Source of the DNA: JABMNX01 sp964625905
GTDB taxonomy: Bacteria > Patescibacteriota > Minisyncoccia > Phycocordibacterales > JABMNX01
Reading direction: 5' to 3'
Length of the DNA stretch: 32,854 nt
Assembly (NCBI GenBank): GCA_964625905.1
Contig: CAZVBS010000006.1
Location: forward strand, 1-32,854
The notes under the pieces are model-generated. The model was not told where the DNA came from and ran no database searches. It was given only the letters and a program-made list of their open reading frames with translations. Of the stretch, positions 1 through 7,383 are shown piece after piece. Both the position numbers and the translations under genes were made by a program. Every line of letters starts with the position of its first letter. Within the stretch, counting starts at the first letter, position 1.

Positions 1-2
1 TC

Positions 3-1241
3 GCAGCAGAAATGATTCCAGCAATCCAAAACAAAGTAGGGCAGTTTACATCTAATCCACTTATACGAAATATCATAGGACAGCCAAAGTCTAGTTTTAA
101 CTTGCGTGAGATGATGGATAACAAAAAAATATTCATAGCCAACCTATCAAAGGGTCAAATGGGGGAGATAAACGCTAGTCTTATTGGAAGCCTTCTAACA
201 ACAAAGATTTATCTATCTGCAATGAGTCGCGCCGATGAATCACTAGCAGAACAATCCAAATTACCACCATTTTATTTCTACGTTGATGAGTTTCAGTCAG
301 TAGCAAACGACTCCTTTGCAGACATACTATCAGAAGCACGAAAGTACAAACTCGCGCTTATCATCGCACATCAGTATGTAGCTCAAATGGAAGAAAGTGT
401 TAGAGACGCAGTGTTTGGCAACGTAGGAACAACAATAGTATTTCGTGTAGGACCATTTGATGCAGAAGTATTAGAGACAATATTTAAACCAAAGTTTTAT
501 GCAGACGACTTAGTAAGTCTAGGATTCGCACAAATTTATCTAACACTCATGATTGACGGAGAAGGTTCAGCACCATTTTCAGCAAAAACACTTCCACCTA
601 TAGACGAGCCAGAGATAAGTTTTAAAGAACAAGCTGTAGAGAGTTCAAGAAGACTTTATGCAACACCAAGAGATCTTATAGAAGAAGCGATAAGACTGCG
701 TAATGAAGCGGATGAATCACAAAAACCAACACCCAAAAAACAAAACAACAATAGCAACAACAGCGCAGGAAATGGTACCACTCAAAACAAAAACCAAAAT
801 AACAAAAAACAAGACTATAAACAAAATCAAGATAGAGATACAACAAATCAAACAGCATTAAATAAAGAACACAAACCAGTGCAAACAGCTGATATAAAAA
901 GTACCGCTCCACGGAAAGTAATAAAAAGAACAATATCCCTCAACACATTAAAAATAAAAAACCGCGACGATGGTAAAGGACCGTCACAAGAACAACGCTC
1001 AGCTCTTAGAGATGCACTAGCATCCGTTAAAGGTGTAACAGAAAACCAGCCACAACAACCAAAAGAAACACAGGTTAAAGCGCCCCACAAACCCAAACCC
1101 AAACAAAAAGAAACATCGAATCAAACTACACAACAAACACCAAACAAAACTCAAACACCAGACCAAGCTAAGCCACAAACAACAAACGAAATCCCAAAAG
1201 AAGTACTAGAAAACATTTTCAAAGACGATAAAAATAAATAA
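3..1241 (+). CDS. TraG/TraD-like type IV secretion coupling ATPase, C-terminal part (5' end outside window)
   Basis: The reading frame is open to the window edge, so the ATG at 12 is internal and the Walker A half is missing. Counting from that Met, a Walker B-like stretch FYFYVDEFQ lies at residues 87-95, followed by IIAHQ (117-121), the sensor-like strand typical of VirD4/TraD/TraG coupling ATPases and their CPR relatives. Such proteins are hexameric inner-membrane or cytoplasmic ATPases that feed DNA or protein to a type IV secretion or pilus machine. From about residue 230 the protein becomes a low-complexity tail rich in Gln, Asn, Lys, Thr and Pro, probably disordered. The next gene starts 4 nt after the stop, which suggests co-transcription. 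The family call is firm; whether it serves conjugation, DNA uptake or secretion cannot be told from the fragment. Confidence 0.82.
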   Translation, partial: AAEMIPAIQNKVGQFTSNPLIRNIIGQPKSSFNLREMMDNKKIFIANLSKGQMGEINASLIGSLLTTKIYLSAMSRADESLAEQSKLPPFYFYVDEFQSVANDSFADILSEARKYKLALIIAHQYVAQMEESVRDAVFGNVGTTIVFRVGPFDAEVLETIFKPKFYADDLVSLGFAQIYLTLMIDGEGSAPFSAKTLPPIDEPEISFKEQAVESSRRLYATPRDLIEEAIRLRNEADESQKPTPKKQNNNSNNSAGNGTTQNKNQNNKKQDYKQNQDRDTTNQTALNKEHKPVQTADIKSTAPRKVIKRTISLNTLKIKNRDDGKGPSQEQRSALRDALASVKGVTENQPQQPKETQVKAPHKPKPKQKETSNQTTQQTPNKTQTPDQAKPQTTNEIPKEVLENIFKDDKNK

Positions 1242-1245
1242 ATCT

Positions 1246-2667
1246 GTGTTTAAAATATTTGCTTATCTAATAGTAATTCTTGTGTTGATATATCCAACAC
1301 AAGTTTTTGCTTCTGTAATAATCAGTGAGATAATGTATGCCCCGAACGAGGGCGTAGCGTATGAGTGGTTTGAGATATTCAATAACGGAGCAGATGAAGT
1401 TAATATAGAAGATTGGAGATTTAATGACGGCAGTAACCACATATTTAGTAAACCACCTAAAAATGGTGGACAAGGATCTCTTACTATTATGTCAGGATCA
1501 TATGTAATCATAGCAAAAGAAGCCGATACTTTTTTAAGCACCAATTCATCATTTACTAGCACCGTTATCGACGGTTCTTTTTCTTTAACTGATTCAGGCG
1601 ACATACTATCTCTCATAGATAGCGACGGCGTTGTTGTAGATTCTGTTTCATATGATGAAAATGCAGGAGCAAAAAAGAATGAATTGTCTTTGCAATTATC
1701 AGACGGAGTGTGGGCACCTTCGACGCCTACACCAGGTACAGGCTCTCTCTCAGTATCTCAATCAGAACAACAAGAAGACAATCAAGAAAGCATTCAAACA
1801 CCAACCACATCATCAACACAATATTTATCAAATACAAACAACTTCACCGTTGAGTCACAAATATCAGTATCAGCAGGACAAGACAGGACTGTAACCGTAG
1901 GTGCAGATTCGTTGTTTAAAGGAATAGCGTCAGGGCTTCTTGGAAACAAGCTCAAAAATGCTAGGTATGTATGGAACTTCGGTGATGGCACTCGTAAAGA
2001 GGGTCAGAATGTACTTCATTATTATCGTCACACAGGAAAATACGTTGTTACACTAGAAGTCTCTTCAGGAGAGTACTCAGCAACAGATCGTATAGCTGTA
2101 TCAGCAAATGAAGCCAACATTTCTATAACAAGTAATTCACAAAATATAATAACGATCACAAACTTAGATAAAAATGAGCTAAATATTTCTTGGTGGTTGA
2201 TTGCAGTAGGTGACTCATCTTTCATGTTGCCAAAGCACACCATAATACTGTCACAGTACGAAATAAATCTATCTTCAGAAATTACAGGATTATATCCAAC
2301 TAATAACAATCCAGTAAAACTAAAGTATCCAAACGGAGAAGAAGTAAAATCAAACACACCACAGTACATAAAACCAAAATTCGAAAATACCAGAGCACGA
2401 TCAAGTAGATCAATAATAGGATCAGAGATACAGGCACCAAGTACCAGAAACGCCATAAGTACAGAAACAAATGACGTTATTCAATCCATAAGCTACACAG
2501 AAATAAAAAACAAATCGCAGATAGCAAATGTCGCAGAAAAAACAAACACAAAATACGGAAACGCTTTAGTATATTGGACAGCACTCTTTGGTATTGTCAC
2601 GTTAGGTATAATCTCTGTAATAATATTGCGCCATAAATCAAGAAAAGAAATCACTATAATAGAATAA
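1246..2667 (+). CDS. Secreted lamin-tail-domain and PKD-domain surface protein with C-terminal membrane anchor
   Basis: The start is a GTG four bases after the preceding stop, chosen because it places a hydrophobic signal peptide at residues 1-23 ending in VFA. Mature residues about 24-150 resemble a lamin-tail domain (ISEIMY, YEWFEIFN, VDSVSYD), a beta-sandwich common in extracellular bacterial proteins. A Ser/Gln/Thr-rich linker follows, then a PKD-like domain (about 206-290) with the WNFGDGT and YYRHTGKYVVTL signatures. A second linker leads to a transmembrane helix at about 441-461 and a short basic tail, so the protein should face outward, anchored by its C terminus. It has no visible enzyme motif and is probably an adhesive or structural surface protein. 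It could be an acceptor for the glycan made by the genes downstream, but nothing in the sequence proves that. Confidence 0.8.
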   Translation: MFKIFAYLIVILVLIYPTQVFASVIISEIMYAPNEGVAYEWFEIFNNGADEVNIEDWRFNDGSNHIFSKPPKNGGQGSLTIMSGSYVIIAKEADTFLSTNSSFTSTVIDGSFSLTDSGDILSLIDSDGVVVDSVSYDENAGAKKNELSLQLSDGVWAPSTPTPGTGSLSVSQSEQQEDNQESIQTPTTSSTQYLSNTNNFTVESQISVSAGQDRTVTVGADSLFKGIASGLLGNKLKNARYVWNFGDGTRKEGQNVLHYYRHTGKYVVTLEVSSGEYSATDRIAVSANEANISITSNSQNIITITNLDKNELNISWWLIAVGDSSFMLPKHTIILSQYEINLSSEITGLYPTNNNPVKLKYPNGEEVKSNTPQYIKPKFENTRARSSRSIIGSEIQAPSTRNAISTETNDVIQSISYTEIKNKSQIANVAEKTNTKYGNALVYWTALFGIVTLGIISVIILRHKSRKEITIIE

Positions 2668-2714
2668 TCAATATATTGATACACGTTGATTTAGAGCCGT
2701 TTTTACAGTATAAT
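2667..2714 (+). promoter_or_regulatory. Promoter with upstream palindrome for the glycosyltransferase genes
   Basis: TTGATT at 2686-2691 and a perfect TATAAT at 2709-2714 are 17 bases apart, a good sigma-70 type promoter. The start codon of the next gene is at 2735, giving a leader of about 14 nt. Just upstream, 2667-2680 is a perfect 7+7 palindrome (ATCAATA/TATTGAT), which may be an operator. Confidence 0.6.
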
Positions 2715-2734
2715 TTGGTTTTAACTAAACATTT

Positions 2735-3937
2735 ATGAAACGAGTACTTATTTTCTCAATGGCATACCACCCCTTTGTTGGTGGAGCAGAAGTGGCAATC
2801 AAAGAAATAACAAGCCGTATCCCGAGTAAGGATATAGAGTTTCATATGATTACATTACGATTTAATCTAGACCTATCTAAAAAACAAATGATAGGAAATG
2901 TGCTGGTACACCGTATAGGATTACCAATACCAAGAACAGCACATATCGTAGTTCGAAGATTAATACTTTTCTTAAGTAAGTTTTATTTTCAATTTGCATC
3001 TGTATTAAAGGCACTTTCATTAAATAGGACATATTCATATGATGCGGTGTGGTCTATGATGGCACATTCATCAGGAGTTCCTGGAGGATTATTTAAAATA
3101 TTTAAACCAAAAATACCATACCTGTTAACACTGCAAGAAGGTGATACCATAGCACATATTAAAAAAACAATGTCGCCAATATATCCATTGTTTATATTAG
3201 GTTTTAAAAAAGCAGACCGTATGCAAACAATTTCTACATATCTAGCAAAGTGGGGTAGTGATATGGGATATAAAGGTAATCCAATGGTTATACCAAATGG
3301 AGTTGATGTAAAACTATTTTCAAAAGAACAACCAAGAAGAGAGCTCGAGACATTAAAGCAAGCGCTAGAGAAAAAAGTAAACACAATATTTCTTGTAACA
3401 ACATCAAGACTGGTAAAGAAAAACGGAGTAGATACAATCATAAAAGCATTAACATTCTTACCAGTACATGTTTCGCTACTTATACTAGGAGATGGTCCAA
3501 ATGAAGATAAGCTAAAAGAATTAGCCAATAAAGAAGGAGTAAGGAGCAGGATACGTTTCATTAATGAAGTAGATCATAAAGATATACCAAAATATCTAAA
3601 GATTTCAGACATATTCGTACGACCATCTCGTTCAGAAGGTATGGGGAACTCTTTCATAGAAGCAATGGCAGCTGGTATTCCAGTTATCGGCACTCAAGAA
3701 GGAGGGATTGCAGATTTTCTTTACGACCCAGAAAGAAACAAAGACATAAAACCAACAGGGCTTGCAGTAAATGTAGATGACCCAGAAGGTATAGCAAAAG
3801 CAGTACTCAGGTACAGTAGCGATGTGTTACTGCGCCGAGAGATAACAGACAACGCAAAAGCATTAGTTGATGTCAGGTATGACTGGAATATAATAGTGCC
3901 AGCAATGCGAAACAAATTTTTCAAATTAGAAAAGTAA
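2735..3937 (+). CDS. GT4-family glycosyltransferase
   Basis: This 400-residue protein has the GT-B layout of the GT4 retaining glycosyltransferases. The N-terminal domain opens with a beta-strand and the acceptor-side loop HPFVGGAEVAIKEI. The C-terminal domain carries the donor-side strand TTSRLVKKNGVDTIIKA, LILGDGPNEDKL, and the acidic E-x7-E region SEGMGNSFIEAMAAG followed by PVIGT. Such enzymes add a hexose from a nucleotide sugar to a growing lipid-linked glycan at the cytoplasmic face of the membrane; donor and acceptor cannot be read from sequence. It is the first gene behind a near-consensus promoter, and only 14 bases separate it from the next GT4 gene, so the two are probably one transcript. 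Confidence 0.85.
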   Translation: MKRVLIFSMAYHPFVGGAEVAIKEITSRIPSKDIEFHMITLRFNLDLSKKQMIGNVLVHRIGLPIPRTAHIVVRRLILFLSKFYFQFASVLKALSLNRTYSYDAVWSMMAHSSGVPGGLFKIFKPKIPYLLTLQEGDTIAHIKKTMSPIYPLFILGFKKADRMQTISTYLAKWGSDMGYKGNPMVIPNGVDVKLFSKEQPRRELETLKQALEKKVNTIFLVTTSRLVKKNGVDTIIKALTFLPVHVSLLILGDGPNEDKLKELANKEGVRSRIRFINEVDHKDIPKYLKISDIFVRPSRSEGMGNSFIEAMAAGIPVIGTQEGGIADFLYDPERNKDIKPTGLAVNVDDPEGIAKAVLRYSSDVLLRREITDNAKALVDVRYDWNIIVPAMRNKFFKLEK

Positions 3938-3951
3938 TATTTTCGATAAAA

Positions 3952-5076
3952 ATGAATCCAAAGAAGACAAAAATATTAATAGCAACAGGAATATACGCTC
4001 CACAAATAGGTGGCCCAGCAACTTATGTGAAGATTTTAGAGGAGTTACTTCCAAGTCATAATTTTTCAGTTAAAGTCATACCATTTAACATAGTCTCAAA
4101 ATGGCCAAAGATAATAAAACACATATTATTTGAGTATCATTTATTAAAATCAGCAAGGCATGCAGATATAATCTATGCGCTCGATCCAATCAGTGTTGGT
4201 ATACCATCACTCATTGCTTCTCGTATCCTAAAGAAGCGCTTCTTTGTGCGCATAGCAGGTGACTACGCGTGGGAGCAGGGAGTACAGCGCTTCAAAGTTA
4301 AAGACCATCTTGATGTATTTTCAAAAAAGACAGATGATTATCTCATACCAGTACTCATATTCAAGAAATTACAAAAGATGGTCGCAGAGTCCGCAGAGAA
4401 AGTGATAGTACCAAGTAAATATTTTAAAGGAGTCATCATAAACTGGGGAGTAGATAGCAAGAAAGTTAAAGTCATACATTCAGTTGCAGAGGAGATACCT
4501 TTTCAAGGTAGAAAGTCAGATTTAAGAAACATGTTAACTTTTAGTGGCAAGATAGTTGTAAGTGCAGGACGTCTTGTACCTTGGAAAGGGTTTGAGGCAC
4601 TGATAGAGATTACACCAAAGCTGGTAGAGAAGTACGGCTCGTTCAAGCTACTTATAGCAGGAGACGGACCACAGATGAAAAAGTTAAGTAAAATGGTTGT
4701 AAAGAAAAAGCTAGACGATTACGTAGCCATAACAGGTTCTCTAGAACGTGATGTGTTGTTTAAGTACATACGTGTTGCAGATGTGTTTGTTCTTAATACC
4801 AATTACGAAGGGCTTTCACATCAACTCCTTGAAACAATGTCAATTGGTACACCTGTTATTACCACAGATGTAGGAGGTAACCCAGAATTAATAGATGACA
4901 AAATAAATGGCTTGTTAGTACGCTTTAATAATAAAAAAGAATTATTAAAAAGTATCATGAAGGTACTTGATGATCAAAACCTATCAGACAAGCTATCCCA
5001 CAACGCAAAAACAAAACTCAAAAAGTTCAACCCAGAAAATATGGTCTCAGAACTCATCAAGGAGTTTAAAAAGTAG
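3952..5076 (+). CDS. GT4-family glycosyltransferase
   Basis: This is a second GT-B/GT4 enzyme of 374 residues. The N-terminal glycine loop reads YAPQIGGPATYVKIL. The C-terminal nucleotide-sugar half contains SAGRLVPWKGFEALIE, LLIAGDGPQMKKL and the E-x7-E segment NYEGLSHQLLETMSIG followed by PVITTDVGGNPELI, all typical for GT4. The middle of the N-terminal domain (IYALDPISVG, ISRILKKRFFVRIAGDYAWE) resembles the mannosyl- and glucosyltransferase-like members, but the sugar is not determined. It follows the preceding GT4 gene by 14 bases and is the last gene before the first toxin-antitoxin promoter. The ATG at 3952 gives the canonical N-terminal beta-strand and no better start is visible. Confidence 0.84.
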   Translation: MNPKKTKILIATGIYAPQIGGPATYVKILEELLPSHNFSVKVIPFNIVSKWPKIIKHILFEYHLLKSARHADIIYALDPISVGIPSLIASRILKKRFFVRIAGDYAWEQGVQRFKVKDHLDVFSKKTDDYLIPVLIFKKLQKMVAESAEKVIVPSKYFKGVIINWGVDSKKVKVIHSVAEEIPFQGRKSDLRNMLTFSGKIVVSAGRLVPWKGFEALIEITPKLVEKYGSFKLLIAGDGPQMKKLSKMVVKKKLDDYVAITGSLERDVLFKYIRVADVFVLNTNYEGLSHQLLETMSIGTPVITTDVGGNPELIDDKINGLLVRFNNKKELLKSIMKVLDDQNLSDKLSHNAKTKLKKFNPENMVSELIKEFKK

Positions 5077-5088
5077 GTTGTTAGGGTA

Positions 5089-5140
5089 CTGTCAACTCTT
5101 GTTTTCTTGACAGAAAGTATGAAATTCATATAATATGAAT
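5089..5140 (+). promoter_or_regulatory. Consensus promoter with two overlapping operators, first toxin-antitoxin locus
   Basis: TTGACA (5107-5112) and TATAAT (5129-5134), both full consensus, are 16 bases apart. The -35 box is the right half of an inverted repeat CTGTCAA (5089-5095)/TTGACAG (5107-5113). The -10 box lies inside a perfect 17-base palindrome, ATTCATAT, A, ATATGAAT (5124-5140). Both dyads are good candidates for autoregulatory binding by the AbrB-like antitoxin. The predicted transcription start, about 5141, is just before the ATG at 5144. Confidence 0.7.
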
Positions 5141-5143
5141 ATT

Positions 5144-5395
5144 ATGAAATCAATACAAAAAATACAAAAAGTTACAGAGAGAGGGCAAATAACACTTCCA
5201 GCGGAGTGGCGTAAATCAGTAAAAACAGAATACATTTCTGTTAATTCAAAAGGAGATACAATAGTTATCAATCCTGTTCGTCACCTCAAAAAAGATGTCG
5301 AAGAGTACACAGTATTTGATGCTATTCGTGACAACAAAGGAAAAGGATTAAAAGCTAGTGAACTTCAAAAAATTCTTAAAAAGATAGACAAATAG
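5144..5395 (+). CDS. AbrB/MazE-type antitoxin
   Basis: This protein of 83 residues carries an N-terminal swapped-hairpin AbrB/MazE DNA-binding domain, seen in VTERGQITLPAEWRKSV at about residues 9-25. A short acidic/basic C-terminal tail follows that would wrap and neutralise the toxin encoded next. An in-frame ATG exists at 5135, but it abuts the -10 box and lies upstream of the expected transcription start, so the ATG at 5144 is the better choice. The mRNA would then be leaderless or have a leader of only a few bases. The toxin gene begins 5 bases after the stop, the standard antitoxin-first order. It probably represses its own promoter through the two palindromes that overlap the -35 and -10 boxes. 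Confidence 0.8.
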   Translation: MKSIQKIQKVTERGQITLPAEWRKSVKTEYISVNSKGDTIVINPVRHLKKDVEEYTVFDAIRDNKGKGLKASELQKILKKIDK

Positions 5396-5400
5396 AGCCT

Positions 5401-5643
5401 ATGGATAAAAAAGAGAAACTATTTAGAAAGATCTCTGCTAAAGACCGTTTATTATTATCCAAAATCATTAATCAGCTTACAGGTGAAGATAAGACAGGTT
5501 TAAATATTGCAAAAGTTAAAGACACTGATTTTTTCAAACTTCGAAAAGGAAATTTCAGAATTATTTTTCATTATGAAGCAAGTAAAGTGTTTGTAATAGA
5601 TTCAGTACGTTTACGTAATGAAAAAACATATAAAAATCTATAA
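5401..5643 (+). CDS. RelE/ParE-superfamily toxin
   Basis: This 80-residue basic protein has the compact RelE fold pattern. An N-terminal helix pair (FRKISAKDRLLLSKIINQL) is followed by the strands DFFKLRKGNFRIIFHYEASKVFVIDSVRLRNEKTY. The RKGNFRIIF strand and the C-terminal VRLRNEKTY region match ribosome-dependent mRNA interferases of the RelE type more than the gyrase-poisoning ParE type, but the distinction is not secure. It sits 5 bases after the AbrB-type antitoxin. A glycosyltransferase ATG follows only one base after its stop, so that enzyme probably depends on the toxin-antitoxin promoter. Confidence 0.77.
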   Translation: MDKKEKLFRKISAKDRLLLSKIINQLTGEDKTGLNIAKVKDTDFFKLRKGNFRIIFHYEASKVFVIDSVRLRNEKTYKNL

Positions 5644-5644
5644 T

Positions 5645-6586
5645 ATGAATTCCAACAACAATAAAAAAATCCTAATGATAACAGGGGACAAAAACCTCTT
5701 CATACAAGACACATCACCGCACGAGCGCCTAGAGATTCAGAAAAAGTACGCAGACATAACACCAGTATTCTGGGGTCGTGGTGCATTGCTTGCACCGTTT
5801 AAAGAGAGTGGAGTGTTCGATATAGTCACAGTACAAGACCCATTCTGGCGCGGATTAGTCGGGTTGTACATTTCCATATACAAGCGTGCAAGATTCAATG
5901 TTCAGTTACACACAGACTTAAGCTCACAAAGTTTACTACGCAAAATAATCGCACGTATAGTACTTCGCTATGCAGATTCAATACGTGTCGTGTCATCAAA
6001 ACTAAAAACACAAGTCGAGAATCTAGGAGTCAGTGCGTCGGTCAAAGTACTACCAATTTTTCTCGACATAGATAGATTTATCGCAATATCAAAAGACAAA
6101 ACAAGTACAGACAAGAAAACAATATTATGGATCGGACGCTTTGAAGAAGAGAAAGATCCATCACTAGCAATCAAAACATTTAAAGAAGTTTGTGAGAAAG
6201 GAGTAGATGCAGAGCTCATCATGCTAGGTTCAGGTAGCTTAGAAAACAAATTACGAAGAGAATCTAAAGGGCTCAGAGTTACATTCCACGGTTGGAGCGA
6301 CCCACTAGAATACCTAGCCAAAGCAGACGTACTACTAAACACATCACACTACGAAGGATACGGTGCCACTATTGTAGAGGCACTCGCATCAAGAACGCCA
6401 GTAGTATCACTCGACGTAGGAGTAGCACGTGAGGCAGGTGCAACTATTGCAACGTATGATGAGTTTACTAATAAAGTAGTTGAAACACTCAACTCAAACG
6501 CATTGTCGAACACTCGCGCCGAACTTAAAATTCAAATCCTATCCAAAGAAGATTGGGGGACAGAGTGGTCAAAAACATTGCTCTAA
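5645..6586 (+). CDS. GT4-family glycosyltransferase
   Basis: This GT-B enzyme has 313 residues from the ATG at 5645. The frame is open upstream to 5618, but that would overlap the toxin, so the later start is preferred. The N-terminal half is short for GT4. The C-terminal donor domain is clear: ILWIGRFEEEKDPSLAI, ELIMLGSGSLENKL, and the E-x7-E region HYEGYGATIVEALAS with PVVSLDVGVAREAGA. It would transfer a sugar from a nucleotide donor during surface glycan assembly. It is one base from the upstream toxin stop and appears to be part of that operon, an unusual position for a biosynthetic gene. The 190 bases after it hold no convincing gene. Confidence 0.83.
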   Translation: MNSNNNKKILMITGDKNLFIQDTSPHERLEIQKKYADITPVFWGRGALLAPFKESGVFDIVTVQDPFWRGLVGLYISIYKRARFNVQLHTDLSSQSLLRKIIARIVLRYADSIRVVSSKLKTQVENLGVSASVKVLPIFLDIDRFIAISKDKTSTDKKTILWIGRFEEEKDPSLAIKTFKEVCEKGVDAELIMLGSGSLENKLRRESKGLRVTFHGWSDPLEYLAKADVLLNTSHYEGYGATIVEALASRTPVVSLDVGVAREAGATIATYDEFTNKVVETLNSNALSNTRAELKIQILSKEDWGTEWSKTLL

Positions 6587-6742
6587 AACACCATTAAGAG
6601 AAGCGCTGAAGTCAGAGTGTTTAAGTCAGACTTCAACAACTTCAACAAGGCTTCAAACAACAGTGGGGAACACAGTGGAAACAAACCCTTCTTGTGGACT
6701 AAGTCCCCAGAAAGCCTTTAAACAAGGTCTCAAAATATATGT
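6587..6742 (+). other. Non-coding stretch with short repeats and nested inverted repeats
   Basis: No convincing gene is present. The stretch contains a TGAAGTC...GACTTCA dyad near its start and tandem CTTCAACAA units. It also has a nested imperfect hairpin: outer arms AAGGCTT (6647-6653) and AAGCCTT (6712-6718), inner arms TGGGGA (6664-6669) and TCCCCA (6704-6709). It could be a decayed palindromic element, an attenuator or a remnant gene. No T-run follows, so a simple terminator is unlikely. Confidence 0.4.
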
Positions 6743-6770
6743 TTGTGCTGTGTCCCATTCGTGGTACACT
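6743..6770 (+). promoter_or_regulatory. Promoter for the second toxin-antitoxin pair, predicted leaderless
   Basis: TTGTGC (6743-6748) and TACACT (6765-6770) are separated by 16 bases. A transcription start seven bases after the -10 box falls at 6777, exactly the A of the antitoxin ATG, so the mRNA would have no leader. No Shine-Dalgarno sequence is visible. Confidence 0.5.
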
Positions 6771-6776
6771 TTTAAC

Positions 6777-7058
6777 ATGACTGAAAAAAATATAGCAACA
6801 TCATTTGTAAAAGCCAGAATCGACAAAAACACAAAAGTCGAAGCTGAAGAAGTGTTAGAAAAAATAGGGCTTAGTACAAGCGACGCTATTCGCATGTTTT
6901 ATCGCCAGATTGTTTTAAGAAAAGGTTTACCATTTTCTGTAAATATTCCAAACACCATCACTCGTAAATCATTATCAAGAAAAGAAATGAGTAAGTCGTA
7001 TCCTAATACTGAAGAAATGTTTGATGAAATTCTTGGCAATAAACGTCGTGATATATAA
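6777..7058 (+). CDS. dinJ: RelB/DinJ-family antitoxin
   Basis: This protein of 93 residues begins with a ribbon-helix-helix DNA-binding segment (SFVKARIDKNTKVEAEEVLEKIGLSTSDAIRMFYRQI). The sequence then has the KGLPFSVNIPN element that is diagnostic for RelB/DinJ antitoxins. The C-terminal part would bind the toxin. The frame is open far upstream, but those codons have no family resemblance; the ATG at 6777 starts exactly where the family starts. The YafQ-like toxin gene begins 3 bases after the stop. The protein probably represses its own promoter as a dimer, alone or with the toxin. Confidence 0.87.
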   Translation: MTEKNIATSFVKARIDKNTKVEAEEVLEKIGLSTSDAIRMFYRQIVLRKGLPFSVNIPNTITRKSLSRKEMSKSYPNTEEMFDEILGNKRRDI

Positions 7059-7061
7059 TAT

Positions 7062-7334
7062 ATGCGAGAACTTTCTTTTGAGAAACAGTTCCGTAAAGAT
7101 CTAAGACGCATGGAAGCGCGTGGAAAAGATATTAATAAACTTGAAAAACTCATTTCTTATATACTAAAGCACGGTACTCCGCCACCTTCACGGCGTCCAC
7201 ACAAACTTCATGCTTCGTGGTCTCCTGCGTTAGAATGTCATATAGAAAACAATGATTGGTTGCTCATTTACACTGTAACAAGATCAACAGTCCATCTGTA
7301 CAGAACAGGAAGTCATGATGATCTATTTGATTAA
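7062..7334 (+). CDS. yafQ: YafQ-family mRNA interferase toxin
   Basis: This protein of 90 residues has the full YafQ pattern. An N-terminal helix (FEKQFRKDLRRMEARGKD) and helix 2 (INKLEKLISYIL) are followed by the strands and catalytic residues in PHKLHASW, LECHIENNDWLLIYTV and the C-terminal RTGSHDDLF motif. YafQ toxins cut mRNA on the ribosome; the His residues and the terminal Phe belong to the known active-site region of the family. Together with the antitoxin just upstream it forms a DinJ-YafQ type II module. All conserved residues I can check are present, so the toxin looks intact. Confidence 0.9.
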   Translation: MRELSFEKQFRKDLRRMEARGKDINKLEKLISYILKHGTPPPSRRPHKLHASWSPALECHIENNDWLLIYTVTRSTVHLYRTGSHDDLFD

Positions 7335-7383
7335 TTTTAGAAACCAAGTTCCTTAACGAACAAGAAACACCAAATAATATATT

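Noticed and set aside
848..1102. Reverse-strand frames opposite the coupling ATPase tail
   Set aside because: They mirror the Lys/Gln/Asn/Thr-rich low-complexity tail and have no family resemblance or start signal.
6480..6776. Long upstream extension of the DinJ frame
   Set aside because: It runs out of frame through the end of the GT4 gene and the repeat-rich spacer, and the residues resemble no protein. The antitoxin family begins at the ATG at 6777.
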